From: Defluviicoccus sp.
GTDB taxonomy: Bacteria > Pseudomonadota > Alphaproteobacteria > MPNO01
Direction: 5' to 3'
Length of the DNA: 9,514 bases
Assembly: GCA_028820945.1 (NCBI GenBank)
Contig: JAPPHW010000297.1
Coordinates: forward strand, 1 to 9,514
Shown: one piece after another, positions 1 to 5,868 of the stretch
Layout: each line of letters begins with the position of its first letter
How positions within the stretch are numbered: position 1 is the stretch's first letter
Notes under the pieces: model-generated
The model's database searches: none
Told to the model about the DNA's origin: nothing
What the model saw: the letters and a program-made list of their open reading frames with translations, nothing else
Position numbers and translations under genes: made by a program

Positions 1-401
1 CCCTTGAGGTCGGCGACGGTCTTTATGCCGCTCGATTCGAGCACCGCGAGCTGCAAGGTCCAGGTCGGCATGATGTTGTAGTAGTACACGACCGGGAGCC
101 GGGTGCGGCCGGGCTGGTAGGACTTGAACAGCGCGCCGGGCAGCGCCCAGCCGATATCGAGCTGCTTCGTCGCGACCTGCGGCACCATCTTGCCCGAGCC
201 CTTGAATACGATGATGCGGAGGTCGAGCCCCTCCTGCTTGAAGAAGCCGAGCTCCTCGCCGAACGCGTAGTAGCCGAGATCGGTCAGCGTGACCGGGATC
301 GGCATGCCCACTTTCACGGTTTCCGCCTGGGACGGGGATGCGAGCATGGCCGCCGCGGCGGCGGCAATCGCGGCGGAAGCGCCGCGCCTTAGGAGTTTCA
401 T
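1..401 (-). CDS. ABC transporter substrate-binding protein, NMT1/SsuA-like (N-terminal part, runs off left edge)
   Basis: The first 133 codons of a secreted binding protein are visible, read leftward from ATG at 401-399. It starts with a signal peptide: KLLRR, then an Ala-rich hydrophobic stretch, with likely cleavage after SQA (residue 26). The mature part begins ETVKVGMPIP and contains LGYYAFGEELGFFKQEGLDL, the usual opening of NMT1/THI5-SsuA-type periplasmic proteins, in which the 'cell entering ... ligand' phrase is followed by a QVATKQLDIGW stretch (about residues 76-86). Such proteins deliver small organic ligands (sulfonates, nitriles, pyrimidines, aromatic acids) to an ABC permease; the ligand here cannot be told. 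A good Shine-Dalgarno, AGGGAGGG at 415-408, supports the start. The gene lies 75 bp behind the amidase on the same strand, so the two probably function together, although a separate promoter is possible. The permease and ATPase would lie beyond the left edge. Confidence 0.85.
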   Translation of the reverse strand, partial: MKLLRRGASAAIAAAAAAMLASPSQAETVKVGMPIPVTLTDLGYYAFGEELGFFKQEGLDLRIIVFKGSGKMVPQVATKQLDIGWALPGALFKSYQPGRTRLPVVYYYNIMPTWTLQLAVLESSGIKTVADLK

Positions 402-432
402 CGGTTGCCCTCCCTGCATGTTTTGCAGCGGA

Positions 433-463
433 AGAATAGCAGAGCGCGGCGGCGGCGCGTCAA
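433..463 (-). promoter_or_regulatory. Candidate sigma70-type promoter for the NMT1-like binding protein gene
   Basis: On the minus strand a TTGACG (463-458, five of six to consensus) is followed by TATTCT (438-433, four of six). The 19-bp spacer is longer than ideal. It sits in the 75-bp gap between the amidase stop and the binding-protein start, giving a leader of roughly 25 bases. If real, it would let the binding protein be made at a higher level than the amidase. Seen by eye only. Confidence 0.3.
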
Positions 464-476
464 ACCCGCTGGCCGC

Positions 477-1928
477 TCACGCGAACCCCGGCGGGGGGAC
501 GAAGGCCTGGTATTCCTTCTCCAGCAGGCGGGCGAAGGCGATCGTGGTGCGGTCGCCGCAATGGGGGCCGACGATCTGGACGCCGACCGGGCGTCCGTCG
601 CCGGTGAACCCGATCGGCGCGACCGACGCGGGGAGATACGAGACGCCCGCGTAGCCCGACCAGAAGATCTGCTCCATGAAGGTCCGCTCCGCCCCGTCCA
701 CCGTCATCGAACGCTCGTAGGGCGGCGTTTCGGAGTGCGGGAAGGCGGCGGTGCAGAGCACCGGGCAGAGCAGCAGGTCGTGGTCGCGGAAATAGTCGTG
801 CCACTTCCAGCGCATGCGGTGGCGCTTCTCGTTGAGCAGCAGCCAGTCGCGGTGGGACAGCGTGATGCCCCGCATCATGCGCGACCGCTTGGTGTCGGTG
901 CCCGGCGGCAGCGCGGCGAGGTCGGCGGCGATGCCCTCGCGCTCCGCGTCGGAATGGCGCGCCGAGGTGGCGGCGCGCAGCAGCACGTCGAAGGTGCGGT
1001 GCGCGTCGTCGAGGTCGATATCGGGCCGCGCGGTATCGGAGACCCGGGTTCCCCGCCGGGCGAGGAAGTCGGCGAGCGCCTGGAGCCGGTCCACGACCGC
1101 GCCCTCGACGGCGGCGGTGGGGTGGTCGAGCACGATACCGACCCGGAACTCATCGAGCCGCTTCTTCCGCGGCGCCGGCAGCGCGAGCCGGTACCCGCCG
1201 CCGTCGATCTCGTCGGGGCCGGCGATAATGGAGAGCGACAGCGCGAGATCCGCCGCCGAGCGCGCCAGAGGGCCGATGACCAGGATGTCGAGCGGGGCGA
1301 GGTTGCCCCGCACCGTGTGGCCGCGGGTCGGGCAGACCCCGAGGGTCGGCTTGTGCCCGAACAGCCCGCAGAGCGCCGCCGGCGTGCGGATCGAGGATGC
1401 GATGTCGGAGCCGAGCTCGAGCGCCGTGAGCCCCGCCGCCAGCGCGGCCGACGCGCCGCCCGAGGAGCCGCCCGGCGTGAGGTCCGGGTCCCACGGGCTG
1501 ACGGTGCGTCCGTGGATGGCGTTGAAGGCCTGCGCGTCGGCGAGCCAGATCGGCACGTTGGTCTTGCCGAACAGGACCGCGCCGGCCGCGAGCAGCCGGT
1601 CGACGGCGAGCGCGTTGGACTCCGCGACGCAATCCCTGAATTCGGGCACGCCCCAGGTGGTCGGCAGACCCTTCACGTCGAACGAGTCCTTGACCGTGAT
1701 CGGCACGCCGTGGAGCGGTCCCCAGCGCTCGCCCTTCGCGAGCGCCCGGTCGGCCGCGCGGGCGCGCTGCCGCGCCGCCGGGATGTCGGTCTCGATAATC
1801 GCGTTGAGGGCGGGATTGAAGCGCTCGACCCGGTCCAGGTAGCGCTCGAGGAGCTCCAGGCTGCCGATGCGCCCCCGCCGGATCGCGCCGGCGAGACGCC
1901 CGGCCGAGGAAAACGCGATGTCGGTCAT
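477..1928 (-). CDS. Amidase-signature family hydrolase (483 aa)
   Basis: A serine hydrolase that cleaves a C-N amide bond in an unidentified substrate; no signal peptide, so cytoplasmic. The length (483 aa) is normal for a full amidase-signature enzyme. The Ser-cisSer-Lys triad can be placed as K80 (in GVPITVKDSFDVKG), S155 (TPGGSSGG) and S179 (GSDIASSIRTPA). The spacing K+75 and Ser+24 matches that of FAAH (Lys142, Ser217, Ser241). The loop before the nucleophile reads Ala-Ser instead of the common Gly-Gly, which may alter the oxyanion hole. The C-terminal GYAGVSYLPASVAPIGFTGDGRPVGVQIVGP is typical of the family. The start at 1928-1926 gives the standard N-terminus (sorting helix then SLELLERYLDRVE), though the upstream Shine-Dalgarno (GGGTGGG) is weak. 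It is the first gene of a probable two-gene unit with the NMT1-like binding protein, which may import its substrate. Family assignment is firm; substrate is unknown. Glutamyl-tRNA amidotransferase subunit A is less likely given the context and the divergent C-terminal half. Confidence 0.92.
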   Translation of the reverse strand: MTDIAFSSAGRLAGAIRRGRIGSLELLERYLDRVERFNPALNAIIETDIPAARQRARAADRALAKGERWGPLHGVPITVKDSFDVKGLPTTWGVPEFRDCVAESNALAVDRLLAAGAVLFGKTNVPIWLADAQAFNAIHGRTVSPWDPDLTPGGSSGGASAALAAGLTALELGSDIASSIRTPAALCGLFGHKPTLGVCPTRGHTVRGNLAPLDILVIGPLARSAADLALSLSIIAGPDEIDGGGYRLALPAPRKKRLDEFRVGIVLDHPTAAVEGAVVDRLQALADFLARRGTRVSDTARPDIDLDDAHRTFDVLLRAATSARHSDAEREGIAADLAALPPGTDTKRSRMMRGITLSHRDWLLLNEKRHRMRWKWHDYFRDHDLLLCPVLCTAAFPHSETPPYERSMTVDGAERTFMEQIFWSGYAGVSYLPASVAPIGFTGDGRPVGVQIVGPHCGDRTTIAFARLLEKEYQAFVPPPGFA

Positions 1929-1964
1929 GGCGTACCCACCCGATAAGGAACGTTGGCGTCGATC

Positions 1965-1999
1965 CTAGAGCGGACCCGTTTCGGTTGGAACCGCTTTAG
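1965..1999. repeat. REP-like imperfect palindrome in the divergent intergenic region
   Basis: CTAGAGCGG (1965-1973) can pair with CCGCTTTAG (1991-1999) over nine positions, one of them a G-T wobble, around a 17-base loop. It lies 37 bp upstream of the amidase start, on the amidase leader side. The arms resemble the short CTAGAGCGG-type intergenic palindromes scattered through alphaproteobacterial genomes, from my memory of such genomes. It could be a REP element or an operator; on the minus strand it overlaps where the amidase promoter should be. One copy only is seen in this window. Confidence 0.45.
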
Positions 2000-2134
2000 C
2001 CGTTCCCGCCCGTCGCGGCCGGCGCCACGCCTGCCTCCCGCGTCATGCCCGGATCGTTCCACTGCTGTCCGGTCTGGATTTTCGGCGCGGGCTGTGTGCC
2101 GATGGGCGGGGACGATGTCGGGCAAAACATGCTA

Positions 2135-2185
2135 TTTAAGGAGGAATACACAATATTATAATCCCTATACGGTTGCATTATACGG
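2135..2185 (+). promoter_or_regulatory. AT-rich promoter island for the M48 protease gene
   Basis: This is a sharply AT-rich patch (about 2124-2183) in otherwise GC-rich DNA. A perfect TATAAT lies at 2157-2162, but the best -35 at 16-bp spacing is only TTTAAG (2135-2140, three of six). Transcription would begin near 2169 and give a leader of about 40 bases. TATACGG occurs twice, at 2166-2172 and 2179-2185, a 7-bp direct repeat with 13-bp period just downstream of the -10, which could be an operator. The weak -35 suggests an activator or an alternative sigma factor. Confidence 0.45.
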
Positions 2186-2208
2186 GGTCGGAAGGCATAG
2201 TTCCGGGC

Positions 2209-3744
2209 ATGCGTTTCCGCGCTTCGTTTCTCGCAGGTCTCCTTCTGAGCGTCCTCCTCGCCGGCGGCTGCGCGGTCAATCCGGTGACCGGGGAGCGGGA
2301 ACTCTCGTTCATGTCGACGGAGGAGGAGATCGCCACCGGAGAGCGGCACTACCTCCAGTTCCAGCAGGCCAGCGGCGGGCTCTACACGGCGGACCCGGCG
2401 CTTGCCGAGTATGTCAGTCAGGTCGGCCGTCGCGTGGCGGCGGTGAGCGACCGCGACCTTCCCTACGAATTCGTCGTGCTGAACAGCGACGTGGCCAATG
2501 CCTGGGCGTTGCCGGGCGGCAAGATCGCGGTGACGCGCGGGCTCCTGGAAGCGCTCGACAACGAGGCCGAGCTCGCCGCGCTCCTGGGTCACGAAATCGT
2601 CCATGCGGCGGCGCGGCACGGCGCCCAGCGGTTGCAGCGGGCGCAGCTGGGCCAGCTGGCCCTCCTCGGCGTCGCCGTGGCCACCCGGGAATCGACCTAT
2701 TCGGACCTGATCGGCTTCGGAAGCGGTCTCGCGCTGCAGATGTTCACCCAGAAATACAACCGCGACGACGAGCGCGAGTCGGACTATTACGGGATGAAAT
2801 ACATGCATGCCGCGGGCTACGACAGCTCTGCCGCCGTCAGCCTGCACGAAAAATTCCTCGCCCTCTCCGAAGGCCGGAAGCCGACCTGGCTGCAGGCCCT
2901 GTTCGAGACTCACCCGCCTTCGGCGGAAAGGGTCGAGAACAACCGGGCGGCGCTCGCGAAATTCCCCTCGGGCGGAACGCTGGGACGGGCGGCGTACCGG
3001 GAGAAAACGGCCTATCTGCGGGCCCGGAAGGACGCGTACGAGGACGCCCGGGAGGCCGAGGATCTGCTCGATTCGAACCCCGACGCCGCGCTCCGGGCCA
3101 TCGACGCCGCGATCGCACGGGAACCCCGGGAGGCGAGGTTCCACGGCACCAGAGGCCGGATCCTCGCCCGCCAGGAACGCCACCGGGAAGCGGTCCGCGC
3201 GTTCGGCGCCGCGATCCGGCGCGACGGGAACTACTACGCATACTATCTCGACCGCGGGCTCTCGTACGACTGGCTGGACCGGCGCGGCCGGGCGCTCCGC
3301 GATCTGGAACGCAGCATGGACCTCCTGCCGACCGCCGAAGCGGCCTACGCGCTCGGCCGTATCTGGATCGAGGACGGCAAACGCCAGGAGGCCAAGAGCC
3401 TGTTCGAAACCGCGGCCCGGGGCGGCGGAGAAGCCGGCCGTTACGCGCGGAAGGCCTATATCGGGCTCGACATCGCCGACGCGCCGGAGCGCTACATCGC
3501 CGTCGAGCCGGTGCTCTCGAACGGCGAAGTGTTCGTCAGGGTGCGGAACCGGACGGAGTTCGACTTCGCCGACATCGTCGTCCGCGCCGATGCCACCATC
3601 GACGGGCAGCCGGGGTACCGGAAGACAGGCCGCCTCGCCCGGTTGGGGGCGTACGGCACCGATGTGGTGAGCACCGGGCTTTATTTCGGCGACCGCGCCA
3701 TCAGGGTCGCGGCCAGGGCGGTCCGCGCGACGCCCGCCTTTTGA
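2209..3744 (+). CDS. M48-family zinc metalloprotease lipoprotein with TPR-like C-terminal half (BepA/YfgC-like)
   Basis: Predicted periplasmic, membrane-anchored zinc protease of 511 aa. It begins with a lipoprotein signal: MRFRASFLAGLLLSVLLAGGC, with the lipid-accepting Cys at residue 21 followed by AVNPVTGERELSFMS, a hallmark of M48 lipoproteins. The catalytic HEIVH is at 128-132. The third zinc ligand is probably E188, in an ExxxD context (ERESD, 188-192). THPPS with H235 sits where BepA has its regulatory 'His-switch'. Residues ~265-420 contain TPR-like helical repeats (A-x(n)-RAIDAAIAREPR, REAVRAFGAAIRRDG, ALRDLERSMDLLP). The last ~80 residues look like a beta-rich domain (VFVRVRNRTEFDFADIVVRA). 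BepA and its relatives handle misassembled outer-membrane proteins such as LptD, and this is the expected role. I chose ATG 2209 because it opens directly on the signal peptide; an in-frame TTG at 2173 would add 12 unhelpful residues. The Shine-Dalgarno GGAAGG is 13 bases away, hence weak. The true C-terminus may be longer (see 3741-3899). Confidence 0.9.
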   Translation: MRFRASFLAGLLLSVLLAGGCAVNPVTGERELSFMSTEEEIATGERHYLQFQQASGGLYTADPALAEYVSQVGRRVAAVSDRDLPYEFVVLNSDVANAWALPGGKIAVTRGLLEALDNEAELAALLGHEIVHAAARHGAQRLQRAQLGQLALLGVAVATRESTYSDLIGFGSGLALQMFTQKYNRDDERESDYYGMKYMHAAGYDSSAAVSLHEKFLALSEGRKPTWLQALFETHPPSAERVENNRAALAKFPSGGTLGRAAYREKTAYLRARKDAYEDAREAEDLLDSNPDAALRAIDAAIAREPREARFHGTRGRILARQERHREAVRAFGAAIRRDGNYYAYYLDRGLSYDWLDRRGRALRDLERSMDLLPTAEAAYALGRIWIEDGKRQEAKSLFETAARGGGEAGRYARKAYIGLDIADAPERYIAVEPVLSNGEVFVRVRNRTEFDFADIVVRADATIDGQPGYRKTGRLARLGAYGTDVVSTGLYFGDRAIRVAARAVRATPAF

Positions 3745-3899
3745 CCGGTCCCGCGCCCGGAAAATCGGTGAGCTTCGCGATCTCGACCGGCGCGAAGGAG
3801 CTCCGCGTCCTCGCGACGGTCGCGCCCACGATCTACAAGGACCGCCGCGTCACCGCCGTGGTTGGCGTCGGCGGCGAGGCCATGACGAGAAGCGAATGA
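3741..3899 (+). pseudogene. Coding-like segment in another frame behind the M48 gene (frameshifted C-terminus or small overlapping gene)
   Basis: Directly at the M48 stop, the frame starting at TTG 3741 stays open to TGA 3897-3899 (52 codons). I count 46 of 52 third positions as G or C, against about 32 and 30 at first and second positions. This is the composition of real coding sequence in this genome. The peptide (GPAPGKSVSFAIS..., KELRVLATVAPTIYKD..., VTAVVGVGGEAM) looks like beta-strand protein. Its phrase STG-x(4)-LRVLATVA loosely resembles the M48 C-terminus itself (STG-x(6)-IRVAARAV). Adding one T to the CTTTTG tract at 3739-3743 would fuse it in frame to the M48 protein. There is no ATG or good ribosome site of its own. 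Alternatives: a TTG-started coupled gene, or a decayed duplicate of the terminal domain. The stop overlaps an ATG (ATGA, 3896-3899) of an 18-codon ORF ending at 3952, probably meaningless. Confidence 0.4.
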
Positions 3900-3975
3900 C
3901 CGTCGAACCCGTCGCGGAGGCGGCTGCGACGGCGACGATCGCCGCGAAATAGCCTTTTCCCGCCCAATTGGAGGA

Positions 3976-4002
3976 CGCCGGGCGCCAACTCCGCGCCCGG
4001 CG
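3976..4002 (+). terminator. Strong GC hairpin, possible terminator of the M48 unit
   Basis: CGCCGGGCGC (3976-3985) is perfectly complementary to GCGCCCGGCG (3993-4002), a 10-bp all-G/C stem with a 7-base loop. No run of T follows on either strand, so this is not a canonical intrinsic terminator. It may act as a processing or pause site with Rho. It lies between the M48 tail and the TRAP promoter candidate, the right place to insulate the two. Confidence 0.4.
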
Positions 4003-4045
4003 CCCGAAAGATGCGGGGAAAATACCGTTTCTTGATCTTGCTCAA

Positions 4046-4073
4046 TTGACATCGTTCATGCAGGTGGGAGAAC
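4046..4073 (+). promoter_or_regulatory. Candidate sigma70-type promoter of the TRAP transporter operon
   Basis: A perfect TTGACA lies at 4046-4051, followed after 16 bp by GAGAAC (4068-4073, three of six to TATAAT). Relaxed -10 boxes are usual in alphaproteobacteria. Transcription would start near 4080, giving a leader of about 32 bases with a good ribosome site GGGAGGGA at 4096-4103, eight bases before ATG 4112. Confidence 0.45.
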
Positions 4074-4111
4074 CTTCCCGTGCACATCATTCGACGGGAG
4101 GGACGACTCGG

Positions 4112-5176
4112 ATGAAGACAGGGAAACTCTTCAAAACCGGCCTTTCGATCGCCGCGCTGAGCGTCGTGCTCGCGGCTTCGGGCGTCGGAACGGCGGATGC
4201 CGCGGACAAGCGCATTCGCTGGAAAATGGCGAGCTGGTTCCCGAGCCAGCTGACACAGCTCGGGACCCTCGGCAAGAGCATGGTGGACCGTCTGGACCGG
4301 ATTTCGGGCGGCAACATCCGGATCAAGTTCTTCGAGCCCAACGCGCTGATTCCGGCCAAGGAGTGCTTCGACGCCGTGGCCAAGGGCTCGGTCGACGCCT
4401 GCTGGTCGACACCGGGCTACTGGTACGGCAAGGAACCCGCGCTCGCGATGTTCGCCGCCGTCCCCTTCGGCCCCAGCGCCGGGGAGTATATGGGCTGGAT
4501 CTTCTACGGCGGGGGCCAGCAACTCTGGGACGACATCTACAAGCCGCACGGGCTGAAGTCGCTGCCCTGCGGCGTCATCGCGCCGGAGGCGTCCGGCTGG
4601 TTCCGCAAGGAGATCAAGTCGATCGACGACCTCAAGGGCCTCAAGATGCGCTTCTTCGGGCTCGGGGCCAAGGTGATGGAGAAGGTCGGCGTGTCGACCC
4701 AGCTGATCGCCGGCGGCGACATCTTCCCGGCGCTCGAGCGGGGCTCGATCGACGCCACCGAGTATTCGATGCCGGCCATCGACCTCAATCTCGGCTTCTA
4801 CCAGGTCGCCAAGCACTACTACTTCCCGGGCTGGCACCAGCAGTCGACGGTGTTCGAGCTGCTGCTGAACCGCAAGGCCTGGGATGCGCTCAGCGACACC
4901 CAGCGCGCGCAGATCGAGGTCGCCTGCGGCGACGCGTTCCGCGAGGGCCTGGCCGAAGGCGAGGCGATTCAGGGCAAGGCGCTGGCGGAGCTCAAGAAGA
5001 AGGGCGTGACCATCCACCGCTGGCCGCAGGAAATCCTCGACACGCTGCAGGAGAAATGGGCGGAAGTGGCTGCCGCGGACGCGGCGCGCGACGCCAATTT
5101 CAAGAAGGTGTGGGACTCCTACACCAAGTTCCGGGCGGAATACGCCGTCTGGAAGGAGCTCGGCTATCTCAAATAG
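4112..5176 (+). CDS. dctP: TRAP transporter periplasmic binding protein, TakP/FcbT1 group (354 aa)
   Basis: Captures an organic acid in the periplasm and hands it to the DctQM membrane complex encoded just downstream. It has a Sec signal peptide (MKTGKLFKTG, hydrophobic core, cleavage likely after ADA at residue 30). The mature protein opens with RIRWKMASWFPSQLTQLGT, characteristic of the TakP-like DctP subgroup. R180 in KGLKMRFFGLG matches the conserved arginine that holds the ligand carboxylate. GGDIFPALERGSIDATEYSMP (201-221) and the FPGWHQQST stretch (238-246) are further subgroup signatures around the ligand and cation site. Length is normal for the family. The ATG at 4112 is chosen for its signal peptide and for GGGAGGGA eight bases upstream. 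Known relatives bind 2-oxoacids (TakP) or chlorobenzoate (FcbT1), so the ligand is a carboxylate but not identifiable here. The nearby ring-cleavage genes make an aromatic acid or its product plausible. A strong hairpin follows the gene. Confidence 0.93.
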   Translation: MKTGKLFKTGLSIAALSVVLAASGVGTADAADKRIRWKMASWFPSQLTQLGTLGKSMVDRLDRISGGNIRIKFFEPNALIPAKECFDAVAKGSVDACWSTPGYWYGKEPALAMFAAVPFGPSAGEYMGWIFYGGGQQLWDDIYKPHGLKSLPCGVIAPEASGWFRKEIKSIDDLKGLKMRFFGLGAKVMEKVGVSTQLIAGGDIFPALERGSIDATEYSMPAIDLNLGFYQVAKHYYFPGWHQQSTVFELLLNRKAWDALSDTQRAQIEVACGDAFREGLAEGEAIQGKALAELKKKGVTIHRWPQEILDTLQEKWAEVAAADAARDANFKKVWDSYTKFRAEYAVWKELGYLK

Positions 5177-5209
5177 CGTAGAGCACGCATCTCCGGCATA
5201 ATAGACGGG

Positions 5210-5246
5210 CGCCGGAGCCGCATTGGTCGCGGCTCCGGCGTTCTTT
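5210..5246 (+). terminator. Intrinsic terminator or attenuator inside the TRAP operon
   Basis: CGCCGGAGCCGC (5210-5221) pairs perfectly with GCGGCTCCGGCG (5229-5240), a 12-bp stem with a 7-base loop, followed by TTCTTT (5241-5246). It is 33 bases after the binding-protein stop and 38 bases before the small-subunit start. Partial termination or 3'-end protection here would give more binding protein than membrane subunits, as is common for transporters of this type. Confidence 0.75.
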
Positions 5247-5277
5247 GTGCGAGCGGCCCGCCGGAACCGGCTTGGTG

Positions 5278-5865
5278 ATGCAGCAACTCCTCGCCCTGGA
5301 AAAATTCCTGACGCGCGTCGTCATGGGCATCGGCCGCGCCGGCGCCTGGATCGCCATCCCGCTGATGGTGATCATCCTGTTCGACGTGATCACGCGGCGT
5401 TTCCTGGTGCTGGGCTCGACCAAGCTCCAGGAAGGCGAATGGCATCTGCACGCGATGCTGTTCCTGCTCTGCATCGGCTTCGTCTATCTCAAGGACGGCC
5501 ATGTCCGCATCGACCTGATGCGGGAGAAGATGAGCTCGCGGACCCGGCAGTGGGTCGAGTTCCTGGGCTGCCTCCTGTTCGCCGTCCCCTACTGCCTGAT
5601 CGTCGCCTGGTTCTCGATCGATTTCGTCGAGCGGTCCTGGCACCTCAACGAGGCGTCCGACTCCGCCACCGGCCTGCCCTATCGCTGGGCGATCAAGGCG
5701 TTCATGCCGATCGGCATGTTCACGCTCCTGCTCGCGGGAATCGTCGTGTTGCTGCGCCGGTTCATCGACCTGTTCGGGCCGCCGGATATCCGCGACGGCG
5801 TCGCGCAGGACGAAAACCGGCAGGCCGAGGACATCGACCCCGTGGCGCCGGCACCGGGGCGCTAG
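5278..5865 (+). CDS. dctQ: TRAP transporter small membrane subunit (195 aa)
   Basis: The four-helix small subunit that pairs with DctM in the inner membrane. Hydrophobic segments lie at about residues 20-43, 57-73, 94-115 and 140-162. The conserved block EGEWHLHAMLFLL (52-64) followed by DGHVRIDLM (73-81) is typical of the DctQ family, especially its TakQ/FcbT2 branch. The C-terminal ~30 residues are polar and acidic and probably cytoplasmic. ATG 5278 is preferred; GTG 5275 and TTG 5272 directly precede it in frame, and the ribosome site is poor (GGAA about 10 bases upstream), so the start is uncertain by a few codons. The gene lies 101 bp after the binding-protein stop, across the terminator-like hairpin, and stops 3 bp before the large-subunit start, so these two membrane genes should be translated together. 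Confidence 0.92.
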   Translation: MQQLLALEKFLTRVVMGIGRAGAWIAIPLMVIILFDVITRRFLVLGSTKLQEGEWHLHAMLFLLCIGFVYLKDGHVRIDLMREKMSSRTRQWVEFLGCLLFAVPYCLIVAWFSIDFVERSWHLNEASDSATGLPYRWAIKAFMPIGMFTLLLAGIVVLLRRFIDLFGPPDIRDGVAQDENRQAEDIDPVAPAPGR

Positions 5866-5868
5866 GCG

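Noticed and set aside
405..1946. Long open frame on the plus strand opposite the amidase (513 codons)
   Set aside because: It is rich in Arg, Gly and Ala with no domain pattern, and mirrors the codon structure of the clear amidase on the other strand; a GC-driven shadow.
1925..2125. 66-codon minus-strand frame in the divergent intergenic region
   Set aside because: No ribosome site, no recognisable motif, overlaps the amidase start and the palindrome; composition fits non-coding GC-rich DNA.
2173..2208. TTG start 12 codons upstream of the M48 ATG
   Set aside because: It would put polar residues in front of the lipoprotein signal peptide and overlaps the proposed transcription start region; ATG 2209 is better.
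1953..3740. Long plus-strand frame overlapping the M48 gene in another phase
   Set aside because: Arg/Gly/Pro-rich nonsense with shadow composition. Only its last part, from 3741, behaves like coding sequence, and that is reported separately.
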